From assembly GCF_018613065.1 (NCBI RefSeq), contig NZ_JAGGQW010000054.1:9977-73976 (forward strand): a stretch of 64,000 nucleotides of DNA. The letters run 5' to 3'. Within the stretch, counting starts at the first letter, position 1. Every line of letters starts with the position of its first letter. The translations under genes and the position numbers were made by a program. The notes beneath the pieces are model-generated. The model ran no database searches. It was given only the letters and a program-made list of their open reading frames with translations, and was not told where the DNA came from. Source of the DNA: Bacillus sp. ISL-7 (GTDB lineage: Bacteria > Bacillota > Bacilli > Bacillales_B > DSM-18226). Of the stretch, positions 49,731 through 58,583 are shown one piece after another.

Positions 49731-51011
49731 ATGTTTTCTTCATTTTCATTTTTTGAGATATTTTTTAACAAATCTAGATGGATTTCCTTAATTCTTACTG
49801 GTCTGTTAACCGCGTTTGCTAGCGAAATCAAAGTAATTCCTTTCAATGGGGAGGCTTTTCGTTTCGGATTAGGAAGTATTACTTTTTTTCTAATAATTCT
49901 TATTCAGCCACCAGCTTCATTAGCTCTAACTGGGTTCTTCACTGGCATGATTGTCGTTTGTTTTCGCATTCTTGGAGATTTGATGATCGATCCCGTTCCT
50001 TTCTTGGCAAACATAAAGAATCATCTGCCTGCATTTCTGTTTTATTTCTTGTTTGGTTTAGGGCTCAGCTTGATTAAAATAGAGAAATACAAAACTTTTC
50101 CCCTTATACTTGGTTTTTTGGCTGCAGGAATAGAGTTTATCGCAAACGGCGCAGAGCACCTGATGCGCTACCTGTTATTAAATCATGTGAACTCAAGCTT
50201 TAGCGAATGGGCATTATTAAGCGGGGTTGCCTTATTCCGGAGCTACTTTGTTGTAGGACTATATAGTTCCATAACTGTTTCGGAACAAAAAAAACGGATG
50301 CAAGAAATGCTCGAAGTTGGATCGGAATTATATTCGGAAACTCTCTACCTTCAGAAATCAATGAATCATATTGAACAAATCACGGCATCTTGCCATGATT
50401 TATATCGAAAATTAAAGAAGAGCAATCAGGGCGAGCTAAGCGTGCAAGCATTGCTCATTGCTCAAGAAATACATGAAGTGAAAAAGGATTCACAGCGGAT
50501 ACTTTCAGGTCTGTCCAAGATAACGATTCAAAAAAGTAATGATGATCTTTTTCTTTCTGATGTGCTAGGATTTGTGGTTACAGCAAATGAAAAATATAGT
50601 GAAATGTTAGAAAAAAAAATATCGTTTAATCTGACAATTTCTACCGATTTTTATACCCATCAAAAAATTCAATTACTGGCATTATTGAATAATCTGACCG
50701 CTAACGCTGTTGAGGCCATTTCGGAAAAAGGAAAAATCGATATAGATATCTTCGAGGAACTAGAGTTTATTTATTTCACTATAAACGATTCTGGAAATGG
50801 AATTCCCGAAGAGGACCTATCAATCATCTTTGAACCTGGTTATACAACAAAATTCAATAATCATGGGGTTGGTGCAACAGGGATTGGTCTATCTCATGTA
50901 CATGAAATTGTTCATACTCTTCAAGGCCAAATTGAAGTAGAATCACAAGATGAAGGTACTACTTTTCGAATCAAAATTCCTACCGATAACATAAGAAAGA
51001 AAGGTGAATAA
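49731..51011 (+). CDS. glnK: Sensor histidine kinase GlnK-like
   Basis: This 426-aa kinase has seven or so membrane helices (residues about 15-190, with FGLGSITFFLIILIQPP), a helical dimerisation part (SMNHIEQITASCHDLYRKLKK, which lacks the usual H-E/D-R/N pattern but holds possible phospho-His residues) and an ATPase domain (NNLTANAVEAI, INDSGNGIPEEDL, GATGIGLSHVHEIV). It resembles B. subtilis GlnK (YcbA), which with GlnL senses glutamine. The ATG follows AAAGGAG. It is co-transcribed with the GlnL-like regulator, with a 2-nt gap to the inferred CTG start. Confidence 0.75.
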   Translation: MFSSFSFFEIFFNKSRWISLILTGLLTAFASEIKVIPFNGEAFRFGLGSITFFLIILIQPPASLALTGFFTGMIVVCFRILGDLMIDPVPFLANIKNHLPAFLFYFLFGLGLSLIKIEKYKTFPLILGFLAAGIEFIANGAEHLMRYLLLNHVNSSFSEWALLSGVALFRSYFVVGLYSSITVSEQKKRMQEMLEVGSELYSETLYLQKSMNHIEQITASCHDLYRKLKKSNQGELSVQALLIAQEIHEVKKDSQRILSGLSKITIQKSNDDLFLSDVLGFVVTANEKYSEMLEKKISFNLTISTDFYTHQKIQLLALLNNLTANAVEAISEKGKIDIDIFEELEFIYFTINDSGNGIPEEDLSIIFEPGYTTKFNNHGVGATGIGLSHVHEIVHTLQGQIEVESQDEGTTFRIKIPTDNIRKKGE

Positions 51012-51013
51012 AA

Positions 51014-51907
51014 CTGAGATATTTTATAGTTGACGACGATACAGCAAGTCGTAGAATGCTAAAGAAAATCATTTCAGAGGGCAAGCTAGGAGATGTAGTC
51101 GGTGAAGCAGAATCTGGCGCCCATTCGCTTCCGCTCATCCTTTCAATCCGTCCAGATGTTGTCTTAATCGACTTTTTAATGCCTAATCTCGACGGAATTG
51201 AAACAATTGAACAATTGAGGATTCAAGGATTTCAAGGACAATTCATCATGATTTCTCAAATCGAAAATAAAGAAATTGTCGGTGAAGCTTATGAAAAGGG
51301 TGTTGAGTTCTTTATTCATAAACCAATCAACCGATTAGAAGTACAAAGCATTCTAAAAAAAACAGTAGGACAATATCGCCTTAGACAATCGTTAATGACT
51401 ATTCGGGAATCCCTGGCATACATGGAATCAGACAAGTTTACGCAAAAACAACTAAGTGTGAAAGAAATCGTATATTCCATATTAAATGATATGGGGATTA
51501 TCGGAGAATCAGGAAGTGGGGATATGGTTTTGATGATGGAATTTTTAATAAATCGCAATGATTCCTCTGCACTATTGCCCCCTCTCAAGGATTTATACGA
51601 AGCTATTTCCAGTTCGAATAAAGCAGACATCCTGGATATTAAAAAAGAAACGAAATCGATTGAACAGCGTCTCCGCAGAGCCATTATAGCCGCACTTAAC
51701 AACTTGGCTTCATTAGGAACATTGGATTATACCAACCCCAATTTTGAATATTATGCACCCCGTTATTTCGATTTTCAAGAAATAAGGGTACGAATGAAAG
51801 AATTGAATCAAAATAGCAATGAAGCAACGAAAGTAAAAATTAATATTAAAAAATTCCTCCAAGTTTTGTTCCTTGATACAGCAGAAAAATACTCTCAAAC
51901 TTCATAA
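51014..51907 (+). CDS. glnL: Response regulator GlnL-like, apparent CTG start
   Basis: The receiver domain begins RYFIVDDDTASRRMLKK, continues with VVLIDFLMPNLDGIETI (phospho-Asp) and FFIHKPI (conserved Lys), and is followed by a YcbB/GlnL-type C-terminal domain (SVKEIVYSILNDMGIIGESG). The first in-frame ATG (51056) would remove the essential acidic DDD, and TGA at 51005 closes the frame upstream. The only plausible start is CTG at 51014, 2 nt after the kinase stop, giving 298 aa. GlnL in B. subtilis activates glsA-glnT. Here the neighbour is a symporter with matching hexamers. Confidence 0.78.
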   Translation: MRYFIVDDDTASRRMLKKIISEGKLGDVVGEAESGAHSLPLILSIRPDVVLIDFLMPNLDGIETIEQLRIQGFQGQFIMISQIENKEIVGEAYEKGVEFFIHKPINRLEVQSILKKTVGQYRLRQSLMTIRESLAYMESDKFTQKQLSVKEIVYSILNDMGIIGESGSGDMVLMMEFLINRNDSSALLPPLKDLYEAISSSNKADILDIKKETKSIEQRLRRAIIAALNNLASLGTLDYTNPNFEYYAPRYFDFQEIRVRMKELNQNSNEATKVKINIKKFLQVLFLDTAEKYSQTS

Positions 51908-51993
51908 AAGAAACGATTTATTTCCCCAGATCTTTAGCTAAGTTCTGGGATTTTTTCTGTCAATTCAAAATAACGTAAATATTTTATAATCAG

Positions 51994-52009
51994 TTATGTC
52001 GGATTTTGT
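51994..52009 (+). promoter_or_regulatory. TTTTGT-type direct repeat before the symporter (putative GlnL site)
   Basis: TTATGT (51994-51999), 4 nt, TTTTGT (52004-52009) match the TTTTGT-N4-TTTTGT pattern recalled for B. subtilis GlnL. It lies next to the GlnK/GlnL-like genes, about 95 nt before the symporter start. Confidence 0.55.
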
Positions 52010-52066
52010 AGGATTTAATAATCTCCTTATATAATTAACTTACATTCTAAAATTTACAGAAAAAAT

Positions 52067-52080
52067 AGTAAGCGTTTGCA
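52067..52080 (+). promoter_or_regulatory. cre-like box before the symporter
   Basis: AGTAAGCGTTTGCA is close to the CcpA consensus and lies 25 nt before the symporter ATG, a repressing position. Confidence 0.5.
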
Positions 52081-52105
52081 CTTTATATTTTAAGGAGGAT
52101 ATTGG

Positions 52106-53377
52106 ATGAAAAAATTTAAGTTTAGCTTAGGTTATCAAATACTTGTTGGATTGATTTTAGGGATTATTGTCGGAGCCATTTTTTACGGAAATCCTGCAGT
52201 TGCAACCTATTTACAGCCCATTGGTGACATCTTTATTCGAATGATAAAAATGATTGTGGTTCCCATTGTTATTTCAACACTAATCCTTGGTGTTGCCGGA
52301 ACCGGGGATATGAAAAAGTTAGGTAAACTCGGTGGGAAAACCATTCTTTACTTTGAAATTGTTACATCAATCGCTATCATAATAGGTTTGCTTGCAGCGA
52401 ATATTTTTAAGCCAGGTGTAGGTGTGGATATGGCCAAACTGGCTAAAGGCGATATACAAACATATGTAGACTCAACAAGTGAAGTAACAAGTCATAGTTT
52501 TATGGATACATTTGTTAATATTGTTCCGAAAAATATCTTCGAATCTATAGCAAATGGGGACATGCTTCCTATCATTTTCTTTTCCGTTATGTTTGGGTTA
52601 GGAATTGCAGCAATCGGTGAAAAAGGAAAACCAGTTCTTGCATTCTTCCAAGGTACGGCCGATGCCATGTTTTGGGTAACAAATCGGATTATGAAATTTG
52701 CACCATTTGGCGTTTTTGCCCTTATAGGTGTAACGGTTTCAAAATTTGGAGTAGCGTCCTTAATTCCCCTTGGAAAATTAGTCATTTGTGTTTATGCCGC
52801 AATGTTCTTTTTTATTGTTGTTGTGTTAGGTGCTATAGCAAAGATATGTGGGACCAGCATTCTTCATATTACAAAGATATTAAAGGACGAAATAATTTTA
52901 GCTTTTTCAACGGCCAGTTCAGAAAGCGTCTTGCCAAAAGTGATGGAAAAAATGGAGAAATACGGGTGTCCGAAAGATGTTGTTTCCTTTGTTATTCCAA
53001 CAGGTTATTCATTTAACTTAGATGGTTCTACCCTCTATCAAGCGCTAGCAGCAATTTTCATTGCTCAAATGTACGGAATCGATTTAAGTATTTCTCAACA
53101 AATTTCTTTAATGTTAGTATTAATGGTTACATCCAAAGGAATTGCAGGTGTACCGGGTGTTTCTTTTGTGGTTCTATTAGCAACTTTAGGAACTGTAGGC
53201 ATTCCACTAGAAGGCCTCGCATTTATAGCGGGTATCGATAGACTTCTAGATATGGCTCGTACCGTTGTTAATGTATTCGGTAACTCATTGGCAGCAATCG
53301 TTATGTCTAAGTGGGAAGGACGATTTGATTCAAAGAAAGGTAAAGAATACATCACTTCCATTGATAAAGCTGCATAA
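52106..53377 (+). CDS. Dicarboxylate/amino acid:cation symporter (GltP/DctP type)
   Basis: This 423-aa DAACS transporter takes up glutamate, aspartate or C4-dicarboxylates with H+ or Na+. Signature segments include IGDIFIRMIKMIVVPIVISTLI (TM2), the serine-rich hairpin FSTASSESVLPKVMEKMEKYGCP, VSFVIPTGYSFNLDGSTLYQALAAIFIAQ (TM7) and DRLLDMARTVVNVFGNSLAAIV (TM8). The Arg in LDMARTVVN is found in glutamate/aspartate and dicarboxylate carriers. AAGGAGG precedes the ATG. Next to a GlnK/GlnL-like system, glutamate is a good candidate; dicarboxylate is equally compatible. Confidence 0.85.
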   Translation: MKKFKFSLGYQILVGLILGIIVGAIFYGNPAVATYLQPIGDIFIRMIKMIVVPIVISTLILGVAGTGDMKKLGKLGGKTILYFEIVTSIAIIIGLLAANIFKPGVGVDMAKLAKGDIQTYVDSTSEVTSHSFMDTFVNIVPKNIFESIANGDMLPIIFFSVMFGLGIAAIGEKGKPVLAFFQGTADAMFWVTNRIMKFAPFGVFALIGVTVSKFGVASLIPLGKLVICVYAAMFFFIVVVLGAIAKICGTSILHITKILKDEIILAFSTASSESVLPKVMEKMEKYGCPKDVVSFVIPTGYSFNLDGSTLYQALAAIFIAQMYGIDLSISQQISLMLVLMVTSKGIAGVPGVSFVVLLATLGTVGIPLEGLAFIAGIDRLLDMARTVVNVFGNSLAAIVMSKWEGRFDSKKGKEYITSIDKAA

Positions 53378-53391
53378 GATAGTAAACACAA

Positions 53392-53420
53392 AAAGGCGAT
53401 GACACTCAGTCATCGCCTTT
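53392..53420 (+). terminator. Terminator of the symporter gene
   Basis: AAAGGCGATGAC and GTCATCGCCTTT form a perfect 12-bp stem with a 5-nt loop. Confidence 0.8.
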
Positions 53421-53544
53421 CATTTGTATTAATAATCCAAATTGGATTCCACTTAAGAAATCGGGTATCTTCTGCTATCCCCCTGTCATCTTTACCAATT
53501 CCACAAAGCTTAATGTAAAGTAACTTGTAGCAATAGCAAAAAAC

Positions 53545-53572
53545 GACTGGTGCCTGACACCAGTCGTTTTTG
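53545..53572 (-). terminator. yhbH terminator with GTGCCTGACAC core
   Basis: CGACTGGTGCC and GGCACCAGTCG-type arms around the core TGACA form a near-perfect palindrome just after the yhbH stop. It is the same family as 26358 and 49380. Confidence 0.7.
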
Positions 53573-54739
53573 TTAAGCGAATAATTTCGATTCTTCGGCT
53601 TGGAAAAAGCTCTTCATCGCATGAAATACATCTGCTTTTTGCTTAAGAATATAGTAGCGGAATTGATCATCTTTAATGTTCTTATAGGCTGACATTAAGG
53701 TTGAATGGCGATTGTATTGATTTACCTCTCCATACCCGAACATGTTTGACACCTTCATTAATTCCTCAACTAGCTTCACGCAGCGGGCGTTATCCGATGT
53801 GAGATTATCACCGTCTGAGAAGTGGAATGGATAGATGTTGAACTTACGTGGATTGTACTTGGCATCAATGATTTCTAAGGCTTTGCGGTATGCAGATGAA
53901 CAAATTGTCCCACCGCTTTCACCCTTAGAGAAAAAGTCCTCCTCAGTAACAACTTTAGCCTCAGTATGGTGCGCAATAAACTCAATTTCCACTGTTTCAT
54001 ATTTCGTTCTTAAAAAGCGTGTCATCCAGAAGAAAAAGCTGCGTGCCATATATTTCTCCCATATCCCCATACTTCCACTTGTATCCATCATTGCGATGAC
54101 CACCGCTTTGGAATCCGGTTTAACTACTTCATTCCAAGTCTTAAATTTCAAATCATCCTTATAAATAGGGTGAAAAGCAGGCTTCCCGCTCATTGCATTC
54201 CTTTTAAATGCAGACATCATCGTTCGTTTCTTATCGATATTCCCCATTAAACCTGTTTTTCGTATATCGTTGAATTCAATATTTTCAACGAGATGCTCTT
54301 CTTGTTCTTTTCTCTTTAAATTTGGAAGCTCTAATTGTTTAAATAGGGCTTCCTCAAGCTCCATTAATGATACTTCTGCCTCAAAATAATCTTCGCCTGC
54401 TTGGTCTCCTGCTCCTTGGCCTTTACCTGGTCCCTTTTGGCCGCTAGAACCGTCACGTGCAACGACATCACCTACTTGACTGTCACCATCACCTTGGCCC
54501 ACGTGTTTGTTTTTGTCATAATTATAACGAATTTTATATTCGTCCAATGAACGAATCGGAATTTTTACTACATCTCGACCATTAGACATAATTATGCTCT
54601 CTTCTGTAATTAAGTCTGGAAGATTGTTGCGAATTGCCTCCTGGACTTTTTCCTGATGCCTCTGCTGATCATCGTGGCCTTTACGATGGAGGGACCAATC
54701 TTCTCTTGAAATGACATATTGATGGTTGTTAACTGACAA
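53573..54739 (-). CDS. yhbH: Sporulation protein YhbH (DUF444)
   Basis: This 388-aa DUF444 protein is encoded downstream of prkA, as in B. subtilis, where both belong to the mother-cell sporulation programme. It has an N-terminal conserved segment ([19 protein letters not shown]), a Gly/Gln-rich linker (residues about 80-115) and a von Willebrand-like domain with [13 protein letters not shown], a MIDAS-type metal site (DTSGS). Its molecular activity is unknown. A short copy of its 3' end lies at 49411. Confidence 0.92.
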   Translation of the reverse strand: MSVNNHQYVISREDWSLHRKGHDDQQRHQEKVQEAIRNNLPDLITEESIIMSNGRDVVKIPIRSLDEYKIRYNYDKNKHVGQGDGDSQVGDVVARDGSSGQKGPGKGQGAGDQAGEDYFEAEVSLMELEEALFKQLELPNLKRKEQEEHLVENIEFNDIRKTGLMGNIDKKRTMMSAFKRNAMSGKPAFHPIYKDDLKFKTWNEVVKPDSKAVVIAMMDTSGSMGIWEKYMARSFFFWMTRFLRTKYETVEIEFIAHHTEAKVVTEEDFFSKGESGGTICSSAYRKALEIIDAKYNPRKFNIYPFHFSDGDNLTSDNARCVKLVEELMKVSNMFGYGEVNQYNRHSTLMSAYKNIKDDQFRYYILKQKADVFHAMKSFFQAEESKLFA

Positions 54740-54969
54740 TGTAAACCCCTCCTTATTAATTTATTAGTTTCCAAAATGCACAAATTTTTATCAAATTCAT
54801 AATATAACTCGAATGAAAAATTAAGATAAATATGGATTACTTTATCCTATGCAGAAAAATAGAATAATTTACAAATTATTTTGACAATTGTGCTTTTGCC
54901 TACTAAATTGGACAAATTATCCATGTGGATGCACCGGGATTTCTCCTTATCATCATAAGGAAAAAAATA
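54740..54969. other. Intergenic between prkA and yhbH
   Basis: This A+T-rich region has no gene. It presumably holds the yhbH promoter, but I could not identify a convincing sigma-E or sigma-A box. Confidence 0.4.
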
Positions 54970-54995
54970 GACTGACAGATTACCTTCTGCCAGTC
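54970..54995 (-). terminator. prkA terminator
   Basis: On the minus strand GACTGGCAGA pairs with CTGTCAGTC and TATTTTTTT follows. Confidence 0.7.
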
Positions 54996-55013
54996 CTAGC
55001 TATTTTAATCCAC

Positions 55014-56909
55014 TTATCTATTTAATAGACTACCAACATAACGCAGCAATTCATTAGCTGATGTTGTATTATAGCCATGCTCATCAACCAACCTGGCCAC
55101 CACGTTATTAATCTTTTTCAATTGCTGTTCATCAGGTGTTTTCGATGAAGTGGTGATTTTTACTACATCCTTTAAATCTGCAAACAATTTCTTTTGAATG
55201 GCTTCACGCAGGCGGTCATGAGAGTTATAGTCAAAACGTTTGCCTTTTCTTGCAAAAGCAGAAATTCTTATTAGTACTTCTTCCCTGAAAGCCTTTTTCG
55301 CATTTTCAGAGATGCCGATTTGTTCTTCAATGGAACGCATGAGCTTTTCATCTGGATTGATTTCTTCTCCAGTAAGTGGATCGCGAAGCTTCGATTTGTT
55401 GCAATAAGCTTCAACATTGTCAAGGTAATTATCCATTAACGTTTTAGCTGACTCTTCGTATGAATAAACAAATGCTTTTTGGACTTCCTTCTTGGCAATA
55501 TTATCATACTCTTTACGGGCTAATGAGATATAATTCATATAACGTTCACGTAACTCTGTAGTGATGGACGGGTGTTGATCCAGCCCATCTTTTAATGATC
55601 TTAATACATCAAGTGCATTAATTGAAGGTATTTCTTTACGAATGATCGTGGATGAAATCCGGTTAATCACGTAACGAGGATCAATACCACTCATACCTTC
55701 ATCTGGATATTCCTTCTTAAGTTCATCCACATCCGCCGTATTAAAGCCCTCCACACTTTCTCCATCATAAAGGCGCATTTTCTTAAGTAAATCAATATCG
55801 CCTTTTTTCGGTTCCTTTAAGCGAGTAAGGATGGTAAACATCGCTGCTACCTTTAATGTATGTGGTGCAATGTGAACATCAGAAACATCACTCTCATTAA
55901 TCATCTTTTCATAAATTCTCTCTTCTTGTGACACCTTCAAGTTATAAGGAATAGGCATAACAATTATCCTTGAGTGGAGTGCTTCATTTTTCTTATTGGA
56001 GATAAAGGAGCGATACTCCGTTTCGTTCGTGTGCGCTACGATTAGCTCATCAGCACTAATTAAGGCAAACCGGCCTGCTTTGAAATTCCCCTCTTGAGTT
56101 AGAGACAACAAGTGCCAAAGGAATTTCTCATCACACTTTAACATCTCCTGGAATTCCATCATTCCACGGTTCGCCTTATTAAGCTCACCATCGAAGCGAT
56201 AGGCACGTGGATCTGATTCGGAACCAAATTCCGCAATGGTTGAAAAATCAATACTTCCTGTTAAATCGGCAATATCCTGTGATTTTGGATCGGATGGGCT
56301 AAATGTTCCGATTCCAGTTCGCTTATCTTCGGAGAAGAAGATTCTTTCTACTAAAACATCTTCGATTCGTCCACCATACTCCTGTTCTAGACGCATCATA
56401 TTCAATGGAGAAAGATTACCTTCGATGCGAATTCCATACTCATCATGGAAATCCTTGCGTAAATGATGTGGAATTAAATGAAGTGGATCTTCATGCATTG
56501 GGCATCCTTTAATGGCAAACACAGAGCCTCTATCCGTGAGAGAGTAAGCTTCAAGTCCCCTTTTTAGCATGGTAACAAGAGTTGACTTCCCTCCACTTAC
56601 AGGACCCATTAATAACAAAATACGCTTCCTTACATCCAGCCTTTTTGCTGCCGGATGGAAGTATTCTTCAACAAGCCGTTCCAGCGATTCCTCTAAACCA
56701 AATAATTGATTGCTAAAGAATTCGTACTTTTTCGTCCCTTTTTCTTCAGTAATTCCTGCATCTTTAAGCATATTATAAACTCGTGAATGTGCCGACTGTG
56801 CAACCCATGGCTTCTCTTTCAACAACTGTAAATAATCTGCGAATGACCCTTCCCACCGTAGCTTTTCTTCTTCTTCGCGATACATCTCGATTTTTTTTAG
56901 AATATCCAT
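55014..56909 (-). CDS. prkA: Serine protein kinase / AAA+ ATPase PrkA
   Basis: This 631-aa protein is involved in sporulation. It has an AAA+ module (Walker A MGPVSGGKSTLVTML near residue 105, and FALISADELIVAHTNETEY) and a C-terminal domain with distant resemblance to cAMP-dependent kinases. In Bacillus it phosphorylates a protein of about 60 kDa in vitro and supports sigma-K-dependent expression; protease activity has also been claimed for the family. ATG 56909 with GGGGGAGGG upstream gives the standard length. A sigma-E-like promoter lies at 56951-56979. Confidence 0.95.
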   Translation of the reverse strand: MDILKKIEMYREEEEKLRWEGSFADYLQLLKEKPWVAQSAHSRVYNMLKDAGITEEKGTKKYEFFSNQLFGLEESLERLVEEYFHPAAKRLDVRKRILLLMGPVSGGKSTLVTMLKRGLEAYSLTDRGSVFAIKGCPMHEDPLHLIPHHLRKDFHDEYGIRIEGNLSPLNMMRLEQEYGGRIEDVLVERIFFSEDKRTGIGTFSPSDPKSQDIADLTGSIDFSTIAEFGSESDPRAYRFDGELNKANRGMMEFQEMLKCDEKFLWHLLSLTQEGNFKAGRFALISADELIVAHTNETEYRSFISNKKNEALHSRIIVMPIPYNLKVSQEERIYEKMINESDVSDVHIAPHTLKVAAMFTILTRLKEPKKGDIDLLKKMRLYDGESVEGFNTADVDELKKEYPDEGMSGIDPRYVINRISSTIIRKEIPSINALDVLRSLKDGLDQHPSITTELRERYMNYISLARKEYDNIAKKEVQKAFVYSYEESAKTLMDNYLDNVEAYCNKSKLRDPLTGEEINPDEKLMRSIEEQIGISENAKKAFREEVLIRISAFARKGKRFDYNSHDRLREAIQKKLFADLKDVVKITTSSKTPDEQQLKKINNVVARLVDEHGYNTTSANELLRYVGSLLNR

Positions 56910-56950
56910 AAGGCCCTCCCCCTGTAGGTTAATCATGAGACGATTAATAT

Positions 56951-56979
56951 ACTCTATGCTGATAAGCTTTTGAACATGC
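56951..56979 (-). promoter_or_regulatory. Sigma-E-like promoter of prkA
   Basis: On the minus strand GCATGTT (56979-56973) and CATAGAGT (56958-56951), 14 nt apart, fit the sigma-E consensus KMATATT-N14-CATACAHT at 6 of 7 and 6 of 8 positions, 42 nt before the start. Confidence 0.5.
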
Positions 56980-57117
56980 GTACCATTCCAAGTAGCGTCT
57001 ATCTTTTTTGTATTAATAAAAAGAATCTCCCTCTTTTCATTTTTATAAGATAGGCTATAATAAAACTATATGTGTGATAAAAATGAAAAATGTATGACGA
57101 AGGAGGATTACATAAAT

Positions 57118-57210
57118 ATGAACACTTTCATCGTTTGTTTAGTAATGGTCACGTTTTTAGCGGCAATCTTCACATCGGGTTATAATGACAAACCAGGTTC
57201 TTCAAAATAA
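57118..57210 (+). CDS. Small single-pass membrane peptide (30 aa)
   Basis: This 30-residue ORF sits behind AGGAGG and is closed by a strong terminator. The product is one hydrophobic segment (FIVCLVMVTFLAAIF, residues 4-18) with a short polar tail ending NDKPGSSK. A TATAAT-like box occurs at about 57054. No family is recognised. It lies divergently from prkA, so a sporulation link is possible but unsupported. Confidence 0.6.
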   Translation: MNTFIVCLVMVTFLAAIFTSGYNDKPGSSK

Positions 57211-57238
57211 AAAAACTGCCAATCGGCAGTTTTTTTAT
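57211..57238. terminator. Bidirectional terminator
   Basis: AAAAACTGCC and GGCAGTTTTT pair around AATC between the 30-aa ORF and convergent nfrA, overlapping the nfrA stop. Confidence 0.8.
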
Positions 57239-57984
57239 TTAAGATTAAGTTTATTTGTTTGAACAAACTCCTTCATATACATTCTACTCTTCCTATCAAG
57301 CATAGTAGCTATTTGGTCAGTCCAGCGGTCCTTTCTTTTCCCATTGGTCCGCTCTTCATAATAGGAAGAAATTAATTCATCATATTTTTGCAGTTGACTA
57401 AGATAAACATCAGAGTTTTGTTGATATTCATCTTCATGGTAAACATGCTCATACGGGAGCCTAGGTTTTTTGTCTGTCAATTTGGTTGGAACTCCAACAG
57501 CTAGTCCGAACAAAGGAATAACCCGCTCAGGTGTCTTTAAAAGCTTTTTAACTTCTTCTAGGTTATTACGAATTCCACCTATGTAACATATTCCTAACCC
57601 AAGCGATTCCGCTGCAATCGCTGCATTTTGTGCAGCTAAAGAAGCATCTATTAGAGCAACCATGAACTTTTCAGTACTTTCGATAGATGGAGTAACATCT
57701 TTTTGTTCCTTCTCCCCAATAATGGTGTGACGATAAAGATCGGCGCAAAAAACAAAAAAGTGACCATTTTTTTCAACATATTCTTGGTTACCAGCAATCT
57801 CAGCTAATTTTTTCTTTTTCTCTTTGTCCTTAACACCAATAATAGAGTAGGCTTGAATAAAACTTGATGTTGCCGCTGCTTGGGCACTAGTAACAATCGT
57901 TTTGATTTGTTCATCTGCTAATGGCTTGTCCTCAAAATGACGAATGGAGCGATGATTAAGAATTGTTTTGATAACTTCATTCAT
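57235..57984 (-). CDS. nfrA: FMN-dependent NADPH oxidoreductase / nitroreductase (NfrA1-like)
   Basis: This 249-aa enzyme of the NfsA/FRP flavin reductase group starts NEVIKTILNHRSIRHFEDKPL (Arg for FMN phosphate) and has AQAAATSSFIQAYSIIGV, KNGHFFVFCADLYRH, AAESLGLGICYIGGIRN and PLFGLAVGVP. Length and sequence match B. subtilis NfrA1 (YwcG) closely. It reduces flavins, nitro compounds and peroxide with NADPH; the physiological role may be stress protection. It shares a terminator with the 30-aa ORF. Confidence 0.88.
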   Translation of the reverse strand: MNEVIKTILNHRSIRHFEDKPLADEQIKTIVTSAQAAATSSFIQAYSIIGVKDKEKKKKLAEIAGNQEYVEKNGHFFVFCADLYRHTIIGEKEQKDVTPSIESTEKFMVALIDASLAAQNAAIAAESLGLGICYIGGIRNNLEEVKKLLKTPERVIPLFGLAVGVPTKLTDKKPRLPYEHVYHEDEYQQNSDVYLSQLQKYDELISSYYEERTNGKRKDRWTDQIATMLDRKSRMYMKEFVQTNKLNLK

Positions 57985-58007
57985 GACAAACTTCCTTTCA
58001 TTTCATC

Positions 58008-58035
58008 AAAAGGAGGCCCGACAGGACCTCCTTTT
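58008..58035 (-). terminator. trmL terminator
   Basis: AAAAGGAGG and CCTCCTTTT arms with a 10-nt loop follow the trmL stop. The first arm is near the nfrA ribosome binding site. Confidence 0.6.
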
Positions 58036-58036
58036 A

Positions 58037-58519
58037 TTATTTTAAATGTGCATAGTTTTGCTGACGAAGTGCTTCATAAATAAGAATGGCAGCTGTATTG
58101 GATAAATTTAAGGAACGAATATTTTCATTCATAGGGATCCGCAAACTGAAGTCTTTGTTATTTTCAATAACATCTTTCGGAAGTCCTGTCGTTTCCCGTC
58201 CAAAGATAAAATAGTAATCTTTGCTTGAATTACTATAATCAAAGCTGCTAAAAGGCTTTTGACCAAATTTTGTGATATAAAAAAAATCACCGCCAGCATT
58301 CTTTTCATAAAAGTCATCAAGTGAATCATAGTAGACAATATTAACGTGTTGCCAATAATCCAAACCTGCTCTTTTTAACATTTTGTCATCGGTCGAAAAA
58401 CCTAATGGACGGATTAAATGTAAATTGGTATCTGTTCCGGCGCATGTTCTTGCTATATTTCCTGTATTAGAAGGAATCTGTGGCTGATATAATACTACAT
58501 TTATTGACACGTTTCTCAC
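58037..58519 (-). CDS. trmL: tRNA (cytidine/uridine-34-2'-O)-methyltransferase TrmL
   Basis: This 160-aa SPOUT methyltransferase modifies the wobble ribose of tRNA-Leu species. The trefoil-knot motifs are visible: VLYQPQIPSNTGNIARTCAG at the N-terminus, FIFGRETTGLPKDV, and RIPMNENIRSLNLSNTAAILIYEAL at the C-terminus. It is the B. subtilis CspR orthologue, and its position near queG and the YhbB-like amidase follows the B. subtilis order. The two tRNA-Leu genes at 62112 and 62221 would be its substrates. Confidence 0.93.
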   Translation of the reverse strand: MRNVSINVVLYQPQIPSNTGNIARTCAGTDTNLHLIRPLGFSTDDKMLKRAGLDYWQHVNIVYYDSLDDFYEKNAGGDFFYITKFGQKPFSSFDYSNSSKDYYFIFGRETTGLPKDVIENNKDFSLRIPMNENIRSLNLSNTAAILIYEALRQQNYAHLK

Positions 58520-58583
58520 CTCGATAAAAAACTCTACATGCCATTATACCACTATGATTTATCCTTTCAATAATGATGCATTT

